Shown in pieces: positions 15,601 to 22,820 of a stretch of 25,773 nt of DNA. The translations under genes were made by a program, and so were the position numbers. Source of the stretch: JBBPYR01 sp038199755. GTDB taxonomy: Bacteria > Chloroflexota > Ktedonobacteria > Ktedonobacterales > Ktedonobacteraceae. The notes under the pieces are model-generated. The model saw only the letters and a list, made by a program, of their open reading frames with translations, searched no databases and had not been told where the DNA came from. The first letter of the stretch is position 1. Each line of letters opens with the position of its first letter. The DNA lies in the NCBI GenBank assembly GCA_038199755.1, contig JBBPYR010000338.1, positions 1-25,773 on the forward strand, in the 5' to 3' direction.

Positions 15601-17121
15601 ATGTCTCAACAAGCACTTGCTCCCCTAAAACGGAGAAGAGCTTCTTTATCAATACGTTTTTCGCTTTGGCTAATGTGCGCGGCTATTGTGCCGCTTCTGC
15701 TTACCATTGTTATTAGTGAGATGCAAATACCGCCCGCGCTCACGGCACAGGCAAACGCGGGGATGGCACGCGATGCCTCTACCCGCACAGAATTGATTGA
15801 CACGTATTTTAGCGAACGTCTCCTTGATACTCAAACGCTCGCACAGGTCCCTTCGGTGCAAACGTTCCTAGAAGCACCACCGTCGATGACCCCCACGTAT
15901 CAAGACCTCGCAAGCCATGCCACTTATGCGTTGGGTGCAGGCCGTTTTCGTGATAAACGCTATAGCATCTGGGCCTTATTCGACCCACAAGGTCACCTGC
16001 GTCTGGCCTACCCTACGAATCCGCAACAGCATGGTATGTATCTTGTGCCACCAGAAAACTTACAGGCGGTACAGGCGGGAAAAACATTCGCTTCAGCCGT
16101 CTATTACTTGCCACAAACGCAAAAAGCGTCTGTCGATATCTATTCGCCCATTGTGAGTGCAACCACTCATGCATTCATCGGTATGATTCGCGCTACACTC
16201 AACCTGGACTATATCTGGCAGATCGTGAATGAAGATCAAGGCAGTAATAGCGGCAACGGTATCGGTAGTTACGCCTTCATTCTCGACGAGAACGGTGTGC
16301 GGATCGCTGATCCACAACGGGCGAACCTTTTCAAAGCGATTGCCTCCCTGCCAGCCGACGTGCAGCAAACGATTAGCAACGAGTCACGCTATGGTACAAG
16401 CGCAATGGTTTCCGTGTTACCAGATCCCGCGCTAGCAAGTAAACTACACAGTCATGCCTCGCATGCCACCTTCCAAATGCAGCTCGCAGGTAAAACCGAA
16501 CAATTCGCGGTGGTGCAACAGCATACTACAGTTGTTCCCTGGAGCTACTTTGTGCTCAGCCCTGTCAGCACCGTAACCGCTGTCGCCAACACCCAATTGC
16601 TCTTTACCACGTTGATCGCGCTTGCTATTACGATCATTGTCGCCATTGGCGGCATCATCGCGGGTCGGCGTATCAGCAGCCCGATCATGAACTCGGTTGA
16701 CTACCTGCGCAACAACAGTCTGGCATTGAGCGAACTTGCCGTGCGTCAGCGCGACGCCGCCTCAGAGCAAATGTGGGTGGTCGATTCCTCGCATATTGGC
16801 TTGCAATCAGTGCAGTATTATACGCAAGCTACGCAATTCGCGGCTCACCAATTGCACGAATTGGGAGCAGAACTGGGACAACGTTGGGAGTATCTCGACA
16901 CTCAGGAAGCGCGCCAAAAGCTAGAGCGCATCATTGCGGCGGCAAAATACATCGAGCAGGCCGCGCAATACCAGGAGAGCAGCAACGAGAAACTGGCAAC
17001 CGCCCTGAAAGTCGCAACCCAGGTGACAGAACAACTAGCGCATAGTGCCACCTCCGCGACCGATGCCGCCTCACAACTAGAACAAGTCGTGAAACAACTA
17101 CGCTACGTCGTAGGCAAGTAG
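15601..17121 (+). CDS. dCache-domain membrane sensor protein with coiled-coil C-terminus, no output domain
   Basis: Protein of 506 aa. TM1 lies at about 16-41. An extracytoplasmic region of about 290 residues has a double-Cache fold (YSIWALFDPQGHLRLAYP and YAFILDENGVRIADPQR are typical strands). TM2 lies at about 333-356 and is followed by GRRISSPI, the usual entry of a HAMP domain. The cytoplasmic 150 residues are Ala/Gln-rich and predicted coiled coil. They lack the conserved hairpin tip of chemoreceptors and show no kinase, GGDEF or phosphatase motif. The protein looks like a chemoreceptor-type sensor that passes its signal to a separate partner. The start ATG has only a weak purine-rich site (GGAAGTGGG). 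No chemotaxis genes are nearby. Confidence 0.82.
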   Translation: MSQQALAPLKRRRASLSIRFSLWLMCAAIVPLLLTIVISEMQIPPALTAQANAGMARDASTRTELIDTYFSERLLDTQTLAQVPSVQTFLEAPPSMTPTYQDLASHATYALGAGRFRDKRYSIWALFDPQGHLRLAYPTNPQQHGMYLVPPENLQAVQAGKTFASAVYYLPQTQKASVDIYSPIVSATTHAFIGMIRATLNLDYIWQIVNEDQGSNSGNGIGSYAFILDENGVRIADPQRANLFKAIASLPADVQQTISNESRYGTSAMVSVLPDPALASKLHSHASHATFQMQLAGKTEQFAVVQQHTTVVPWSYFVLSPVSTVTAVANTQLLFTTLIALAITIIVAIGGIIAGRRISSPIMNSVDYLRNNSLALSELAVRQRDAASEQMWVVDSSHIGLQSVQYYTQATQFAAHQLHELGAELGQRWEYLDTQEARQKLERIIAAAKYIEQAAQYQESSNEKLATALKVATQVTEQLAHSATSATDAASQLEQVVKQLRYVVGK

Positions 17122-17197
17122 GGGCGAGATTTATCGCGTCCCCCGTACCCGTATTACACCATTGTTCATCAACATAACCCATCATGGAGATATACAA

Positions 17198-17800
17198 ATG
17201 CAACTCATCGGCCACATCAAACAGGTCCAGGTACAACCCTCGCCCCTCAAAATCGGTCATGGTCCTGCCAAATACTATGACCCCTCGCCCCTACGCAGAG
17301 TAAATAGCTTACACATCACAAAGAGCGGCGTGCTCGGCCTCGCCGAGGATGGCAGTCAGATTCTCGACATACACCATGCCGACCATCCCAACACACGCCA
17401 AAACGATGGCTTGAATGGTATCTCCATCGGCTTTACCAGCCACTACCAAGCCATGCGCGACAAATTCGGGGCGCACCTCACCGATGGTATCGCAGGTGAA
17501 AACATCCTGATCGAGTCTGCAACGTCCTATACGCTCAATGACTTAGGGCAACGCCTCGCCATTCAATCGTCGCAAAGCGGAGACTACTACTATCTCACGC
17601 AGTTGCTGGTAGCGGCTCCCTGTGTCCCATTCAGCACCTTCGCCGCCGATCAATACGGATTGATGCCGCTCTCAAACCAGCAACTGAAAGAAACTCTACA
17701 ATTCTTGCTCAACGGCACACGCGGCTTCTACGCCACCCTCGATGACGCGCAAGCAGCATGTACGATGCAAGCGGGCGACGCGGTTTACTGTATAGTATAA
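17198..17800 (+). CDS. MOSC-domain-like protein
   Basis: Protein of 200 aa resembling the MOSC fold, which binds sulfur or molybdenum-related ligands in molybdenum-cofactor sulfurases and YiiM/YuaD-type proteins. Matches are ITKSGVLGLAEDG (40-52), DIHHADHPNTR (57-67), GISIGFTSHYQAM (74-86), the signature DGIAGENILIE (96-106) and the conserved cysteine region VAAPCVPF (C142). The closing strand AGDAVYCIV ends the protein. ATG 17198 is chosen because GGAG sits 8 bases upstream. It is 76 bases downstream of the dCache gene and about 100 bases upstream of a methyltransferase gene. The substrate is unknown. Confidence 0.7.
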   Translation: MQLIGHIKQVQVQPSPLKIGHGPAKYYDPSPLRRVNSLHITKSGVLGLAEDGSQILDIHHADHPNTRQNDGLNGISIGFTSHYQAMRDKFGAHLTDGIAGENILIESATSYTLNDLGQRLAIQSSQSGDYYYLTQLLVAAPCVPFSTFAADQYGLMPLSNQQLKETLQFLLNGTRGFYATLDDAQAACTMQAGDAVYCIV

Positions 17801-17902
17801 TTATTTAGCTGGGGTTACCGTTTTCAATTCCACAGGGATCAGATTATGACGATGAACAAAAATTAATGCCTATTGTCGCATCCCAGAGGCAGGGGGATTT
17901 CT

Positions 17903-18907
17903 ATGAAACATGATGGCAGCAGTGAGTCTTCATCTCATAGCACGCAACCAAGGCGCGTACCCATACAAGAGCGCGTGTGTAGAATAAATGATGTTGTCGG
18001 TATTAACGCCTATCGTGCCAACCGCGACGCACTCAAACAGCGGTTTGTAGCGGCACATTTCACCCTTCAGGAAACTCCCCATTTCCTGATCTTCTCTCAT
18101 GAAGGCGACCCCACCATCTTGATACACTGGTTCGCCCCTGCCGCCATTGACGCCGAACTCGGTCACTACTTTATTGGAGAGTTAAAGCCGCTTGGCCTGA
18201 TTGAGCACCCGCAGCGTTTTGGTGATGTCTTTTGCGCCATCGTAGGCTCACTCTATCCACAAGATGTTGACCACGCATGGCACCTCTTTGGCACCAACAC
18301 CTTACAACGTTACCATGCCCTGCTGTCTGAGGCGACTGCCGCACCAAACAGCCAGTCGCCTATTGCCGTTTTCACAAGCTTGTATAGACGTGTGTGCGAG
18401 TTGTGTGTGGGGGAAACGCTGCTCGATGCCGGATGCTCCTTTGGCTTGCTGCCCCTCGTCATAGCCGAGCGTATCCCCTCCCTGACAAAAATAGTTGGCA
18501 TTGATATCGAAGACCAACCATTCATCGTCACCAGAAAAATAGCCAAAGAACGGGGCCTCAAGCAAGTGCAATTTCTACACGCCGACCTTCTTGCAAAGGA
18601 GGTGAACACGCTCGGACATTTTGACACTGTCACCCTGCTGCATGTCCTCGAACACTTTACGGAAAACGAAATGTATCAGGTTTTAGACAACCTGATACAC
18701 GTTGTAGCCCGCCGCCTCATTATCGCCGTTCCCTATGAAACTGGCATACCCGAATCAGCCTATGGGCACCAGCAACTCTTCACCCCCGCAAAGCTAGAGG
18801 GGCTGGGTCGCTGGTGCCTAGAGCACTTCGGTGGCGGCTCCATGTCCTACGAAGATTGTGCTGGCGGTCTGCTTTATATTGATAGGCCCTTGTCGTCATT
18901 ATCTTAA
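17903..18907 (+). CDS. Class I SAM-dependent methyltransferase
   Basis: Protein of 334 aa with a Rossmann-type methyltransferase domain in its second half. Motif I is LLDAGCSFGLLPL (173-185). The acidic post-I strand is IVGIDIED (about 196-203). FDTVTLLHVLEHF (about 239-251) is the motif IV/V region, and the strand LIIAVPYE follows. The N-terminal 130 residues form a separate domain without recognisable motifs (ALKQRFVAAHF, then ILIHWFAPAAIDAELGHYF). ATG 17903 has AGGGGG 6 bases upstream. The substrate cannot be stated. The arrangement is reminiscent of methyltransferases of secondary or glycan modification, but this is a guess. Confidence 0.8.
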   Translation: MKHDGSSESSSHSTQPRRVPIQERVCRINDVVGINAYRANRDALKQRFVAAHFTLQETPHFLIFSHEGDPTILIHWFAPAAIDAELGHYFIGELKPLGLIEHPQRFGDVFCAIVGSLYPQDVDHAWHLFGTNTLQRYHALLSEATAAPNSQSPIAVFTSLYRRVCELCVGETLLDAGCSFGLLPLVIAERIPSLTKIVGIDIEDQPFIVTRKIAKERGLKQVQFLHADLLAKEVNTLGHFDTVTLLHVLEHFTENEMYQVLDNLIHVVARRLIIAVPYETGIPESAYGHQQLFTPAKLEGLGRWCLEHFGGGSMSYEDCAGGLLYIDRPLSSLS

Positions 18908-18956
18908 ACAGAAGAAGGGCAGCAAATAAGATGATGAGGGGAGGGGGAGAGTGACT

Positions 18957-19013
18957 GGCTGGCTAACTGAGGTGAAACGATCCTCCTATCCATTACTGGA
19001 CTGTCAGCCAGCC
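18957..19013. terminator. Hairpin between the convergent methyltransferase and ALDH genes
   Basis: GGCTGGCT (18957-18964) pairs with AGCCAGCC (19006-19013) and extends by two more pairs after one mismatch. A weak inner AGG/CCT pairing is possible. There is no clear T-run on either side. Confidence 0.4.
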
Positions 19014-19043
19014 TCTTATAGATTTATTCGTATCGAGGTTACA

Positions 19044-21533
19044 CTACTCCCCGTAGGGAACCCAGATATTCTTCACCTGCGTTGCCTCGCGTAAAAACTC
19101 CTGGCCCTCGCCCTGCACAGCATCCAGCCAGTCGCGGCCATGCCCATAATTGACCCATGTGCGCTTCATGTTGCCCGCCGAAGCTAGTTCGACAGCGCGT
19201 GAGCCTTCAGCCGTACCAACATACCAGACGGCATCGATATCGTCATGCTCGGCCAGCACCTGTATCAAGGCATCACGCGCACCCGTCACAATATTGACCA
19301 CGCCCGCCGGTACATCTGAAGTCTCCAGTATCTGGTACATGTCAGTCGCGCTCAACGGTGCCTGCTCCGATGGAATTGCTACCAGCGTATTACCCATCGC
19401 GATGGCAGGCACCACCAGTGAGATAAAGCCCAATAGCGGATACTCGTCTGGACAGGCAATACCCATCACGCCGATGGCCTCTGGCATCGCCAGCACTACC
19501 CCGCGCATGGGCGGCTTATGCACCGCTCCCTCAAACTTATCAGTCCAGGCCGCGTAACTAAAGAGGCGTGAGAGGCTCACCTGCACCTCGTTGATAGCGT
19601 CATGGTACGAGCGTCCCGTCTGCTGCATAATTCTGCGCGCGAATTCCTCTTCGCGCACCGCAAGATTTTCCGCGATGTAATACAGAATCTGGGCGCGATT
19701 ATGGGCCGTTCCCGCTGCCCAACCACTGGCCGCGTGCGCCGCCTCGACCGCATTGCGAATATCCTTGCGGTTGCCCTCGCCCACCTGCCCCACCATCTGA
19801 CCATCCGGCCCGTACACATCGCGGCTATAACCAGAATCGGGCCGCACCTGCTTGCCCTTGATAAACAACTTCGGCGTACGATCTATTGCGGGCAACACGT
19901 ACACAGCCTGCCCGTTCGTGACCGCACTGGCCGCGAGAAGCTCCTCCTCCACATCCTGATCCAACAAGGAATCATGCCCAGTAAACAAGCTACTAGCACT
20001 TTCGGCTATAGGAAATCTATTGGCCTGAGTTGTGTTAGCTGTGTTAGCAGAATGAGCAGGGTGAGATTCCCAACTTGGGCGCACATATTCATATAAACCC
20101 TCTTTGCCACCCTCACGTCCATAGCCGCTTTCACGATAACCGCCGAAGCCGCTTGAGGCATCAAACAGGTTGGTGCTGTTCACCCATACCGTGCCCGCCT
20201 TGAGTTTCGGTGCAACGTCAAGTGCTAGGTTGATATTGTCGCTCCACACGCTCGCCGCGAGGCCATAGCGCGTGTTATTCGCCAGCGCAACCGCCTCTGC
20301 TGGTGTGCGGAAGGTCATAGCCACCAGCACGGGGCCGAATATCTCTACCTGCGCGATGGTGGTCGCGGGCGAGACGTTGGTAAATAGCGTGGGTGGATAG
20401 TAGTAGCCATCGCTGGGACACGCCCACGAGGGTTGCCACATCTCCGCACCCTCCTGCACACCCTGCTCGACCAACTGCTGAATCTGCTGCAATTGTTGCG
20501 CCGACACAATCGCTCCCATGTCTACCGCTTTATCCAGCGGACTACCCACGCGCAGCCGCTCCATCCGCGCCCGCAGCTTTGCCACCAGTTGCTCGGCGAT
20601 ATCCTCCTGCATGAGCAGACGCGAACCAGCGCAGCACACCTCGCCCTGATTGAACCAGATCGCATCCACCACACCCTCCACCACGCTATCCAGGTCGGCA
20701 TCATCGAACACAATAAAGGGCGATTTGCCACCGAGTTCGAGCGAGAGCCGCTTGCCAGAGCCAGCCGTTGTGCGTCGAATGCTGCGCCCGACATCGGTTG
20801 AGCCAGTGAACGCAATCTTATTAACAAGGGGATGGCCCACTAGCGCATCTCCTACCTGCGCGGCCTCGCCCGTCACGATGTTCACCACACCAGGCGGCAG
20901 CCCGACCTCGCGTACAATCTCGGCGAACTTGAGCGCACTGAGCGGCGTGTAACGTGCTGGCTTCAGCACCACGGTATTGCCCATTGCCAGCGCAGGGGCG
21001 ATCTTCCAGGCCAGCATCAAGAGGGGAAAGTTCCAGGGGATGATCTGTCCTACGACGCCAATCGGCTCGTATCCGCGCAATTCAGCGGCCATCAACTGCG
21101 CCCAACCCGCGTGATAATAAAAGTGACGTGCCACCAGCGGAATATCCAGATCGCGTGTCTCGCGAATAGACTTGCCATTATCCATTGACTCCAACACTGC
21201 CAGCAAACGTGCGTGCTTTTGAATATGCCGCGCAATGGCATACATATAGCGTGCGCGTACATGTCCCGGCGTCTTGCTCCACGTCTCGAAGGCTTCCCGC
21301 GCCGCCGCTACCGCGAAATCGATATCAGCACTATTGCCAGCCGCCACCTGTGCCAACGGCTTTTTCGTGGCCGGATTGATGCTCTCAAGATATTTGCCGC
21401 TATCAGGTGGCACCCACTGATTATTGATGAAGAGACCAAAGGGTTGATGTTCTTTGAGCCATGCTACCGCCATTGCGTCGGCCTCCGGTGCAGGTCCATA
21501 TTCCATCGTCTCAAAAATATCCACAACGCTCAT
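19044..21533 (-). CDS. Two-domain aldehyde dehydrogenase, ALDH16 type
   Basis: NAD(P)-dependent aldehyde oxidation to carboxylate. The 829-aa protein holds two ALDH domains. The first (about 30-495) is complete: N168 in PWNFP, E266 in LELGGKSP, nucleophile C300 in NQGEVCCAGSR, EIFGPVL, and the closing SGFGGYRESG. The second (about 550-829) has the N-terminal Rossmann part (GVMGIACPDEYPLLGF, AIAMGNTLVAIPSEQAPLS, AGVVNIVTG). It ends before any catalytic-cysteine segment, so it is non-catalytic, as known for ALDH16. A serine- and alanine-rich linker (about 495-545) joins them. The start follows AGGAAGGAAG. It sits 15 bases downstream of deoC on the same strand, so acetaldehyde from deoxyribose 5-phosphate cleavage is a likely substrate (inference). 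Confidence 0.92.
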   Translation of the reverse strand: MSVVDIFETMEYGPAPEADAMAVAWLKEHQPFGLFINNQWVPPDSGKYLESINPATKKPLAQVAAGNSADIDFAVAAAREAFETWSKTPGHVRARYMYAIARHIQKHARLLAVLESMDNGKSIRETRDLDIPLVARHFYYHAGWAQLMAAELRGYEPIGVVGQIIPWNFPLLMLAWKIAPALAMGNTVVLKPARYTPLSALKFAEIVREVGLPPGVVNIVTGEAAQVGDALVGHPLVNKIAFTGSTDVGRSIRRTTAGSGKRLSLELGGKSPFIVFDDADLDSVVEGVVDAIWFNQGEVCCAGSRLLMQEDIAEQLVAKLRARMERLRVGSPLDKAVDMGAIVSAQQLQQIQQLVEQGVQEGAEMWQPSWACPSDGYYYPPTLFTNVSPATTIAQVEIFGPVLVAMTFRTPAEAVALANNTRYGLAASVWSDNINLALDVAPKLKAGTVWVNSTNLFDASSGFGGYRESGYGREGGKEGLYEYVRPSWESHPAHSANTANTTQANRFPIAESASSLFTGHDSLLDQDVEEELLAASAVTNGQAVYVLPAIDRTPKLFIKGKQVRPDSGYSRDVYGPDGQMVGQVGEGNRKDIRNAVEAAHAASGWAAGTAHNRAQILYYIAENLAVREEEFARRIMQQTGRSYHDAINEVQVSLSRLFSYAAWTDKFEGAVHKPPMRGVVLAMPEAIGVMGIACPDEYPLLGFISLVVPAIAMGNTLVAIPSEQAPLSATDMYQILETSDVPAGVVNIVTGARDALIQVLAEHDDIDAVWYVGTAEGSRAVELASAGNMKRTWVNYGHGRDWLDAVQGEGQEFLREATQVKNIWVPYGE

Positions 21534-21548
21534 GCTCTAGCTTCCTTC

Positions 21549-22589
21549 CTACACCATCGGGTTATGATGTGCCGCCGCGTAATGACCAGTGGCATAGAAC
21601 GACAACTGCCGTTCAATATCTGACAATAGGCCACTCGCACCGATGCGGAACAACGTATTATGCAGCCACTCGTTGCCCAACTCTTCCTTCATCAGCATCA
21701 ACCAGTCAAGCGATTCCTTGGCGGTACGAATGCCGCCCGCGGGCTTAAACCCTACCTTATAGCCTGTGCGTTCAGCATAATCGCGAATGGCACGCACCAT
21801 CACCAAGCCCACGGGCAGTATTGCATTCACCGCCTCCTTACCCGTTGAGGTCTTGATAAAATCAGCACCCGCCATCATACACACCAGGCTTGCCATACCA
21901 ATATTGCGCATCGTCGCCAGTTCATGGGTCGCCAGAATCGTCTTCATATGCGCTTCACCACACGCCGCACGGAAGGCCTTCACCTCGTCATACAATGCCT
22001 GCCAATTGCCTGTGAGCACATGTGCGCGTGAAATCACAATATCAATCTCTCTCGCACCCGCAGCCACCGACGCCCGAATCTCCTGCACCTTCTGCTCAAA
22101 CGGATTCTGCCCCGCCGGAAAACCAGTCGAGACCGCCGCCACTGGCACATGCGACCCCCGCAATCCTTCCACGGCTATAGAAACAAGATTATGATACACG
22201 CAGACCGCACCCACGGTGAGGTTCAGGCTGTCCGCGCCAATAGCCCCTAGCAGTTCGTGCCGCACAGGGTGCTTTGCCTTCGCACACAGCCGCAGCACAT
22301 TCCCTGGCGTATCGTCTCCTGCCAGCGTCGTCAAATCAATGCACGTAATCGCTCGCAACAACCATGCCGCCTGCCACTCCTTTTTCACGGTACGCCGCCC
22401 CGTCATAGTCACCGCCCGCCGCTCTACCGCGCTGCGATTGATATGCACTCGATGCAGCCAATCCAAGTCCAGCGGCATCCCTGGATTACGCTCGTGCGTG
22501 TGAGCAGGCCGCACCTGCTGGTTCTGCTGACCCTCTCCCTGTCCCCCAGCCTGCTGCTCCACCCCTGTTCGCGATTCAATAGTCGTCAT
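21549..22589 (-). CDS. deoC: Deoxyribose-phosphate aldolase, long DERA type
   Basis: Cleaves 2-deoxy-D-ribose 5-phosphate to acetaldehyde and glyceraldehyde 3-phosphate. At 346 aa it exceeds the usual 220-260-aa bacterial enzyme and matches the eukaryotic DERA length class. The N-terminal part RRTVKKEWQAAWLLRAITCI with IDLTTLAGDDTPGNV resembles animal DERA. Catalytic residues are the Schiff-base K246 (DFIKTSTGK), a second Lys in GFKPAGGIR, and the acidic AREIDIVI strand. The first 45 residues are a Gln/Gly-rich low-complexity tail. ATG 22589 was chosen because GAGGG lies 8 bases upstream; an in-frame start at 22730 would run over the promoter region. It is the first gene of a two-gene operon with the ALDH. 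Confidence 0.93.
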   Translation of the reverse strand: MTTIESRTGVEQQAGGQGEGQQNQQVRPAHTHERNPGMPLDLDWLHRVHINRSAVERRAVTMTGRRTVKKEWQAAWLLRAITCIDLTTLAGDDTPGNVLRLCAKAKHPVRHELLGAIGADSLNLTVGAVCVYHNLVSIAVEGLRGSHVPVAAVSTGFPAGQNPFEQKVQEIRASVAAGAREIDIVISRAHVLTGNWQALYDEVKAFRAACGEAHMKTILATHELATMRNIGMASLVCMMAGADFIKTSTGKEAVNAILPVGLVMVRAIRDYAERTGYKVGFKPAGGIRTAKESLDWLMLMKEELGNEWLHNTLFRIGASGLLSDIERQLSFYATGHYAAAHHNPMV

Positions 22590-22659
22590 ATATGTAGCCC
22601 TCTTTGTGCTGACGAAAATGCTGTTAGTTTGTGATAGGCTCAATATCGTTATGCCTGTA

Positions 22660-22688
22660 TCTTCATGCATATAGGCGTGGCTTGTCAA
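22660..22688 (-). promoter_or_regulatory. Candidate promoter of the deoC-ALDH operon
   Basis: A perfect TTGACA hexamer reads on the minus strand at 22688-22683. The best -10 candidate at 17-18 bases spacing (TGAAGA/GAAGAT) is poor, so the call rests mostly on the -35 match. Confidence 0.3.
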
Positions 22689-22747
22689 GCAGAGGAAACG
22701 CAACTTTATATTCCTATCACGAAAAAGCAACTGAGCTACATTTTCTA

Positions 22748-22776
22748 TTTACTATCATTGCTACACCAAGTAAAAT
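22748..22776 (+). promoter_or_regulatory. Candidate promoter of the multi-kinase gene
   Basis: TTTACT (22748-22753), a 17-base spacer and TAAAAT (22771-22776). The predicted leader is about 40 bases and carries the ribosome-binding site GGGGAAG at 22807-22813. Confidence 0.5.
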
Positions 22777-22820
22777 AGAAGTACACTTACATACAGCTAT
22801 TCTCATGGGGAAGTGAACAT

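Noticed and set aside
20433..20801. Plus-strand open frame across the ALDH gene
   Set aside because: It is antisense to the catalytic domain of ALDH, and its His/Leu-rich sequence resembles no protein.
22631..22720. Inverted repeat GTGATAGG / CCTATCAC with 74 bases between arms
   Set aside because: An 8-base match over this distance is near chance level and overlaps the candidate promoter region without a recognisable site geometry.
22590..22820. A tRNA or small RNA gene in the deoC-kinase spacer
   Set aside because: Short stems such as GCCT/AGGC can be drawn, but there is no cloverleaf, no T-loop consensus and no terminator.
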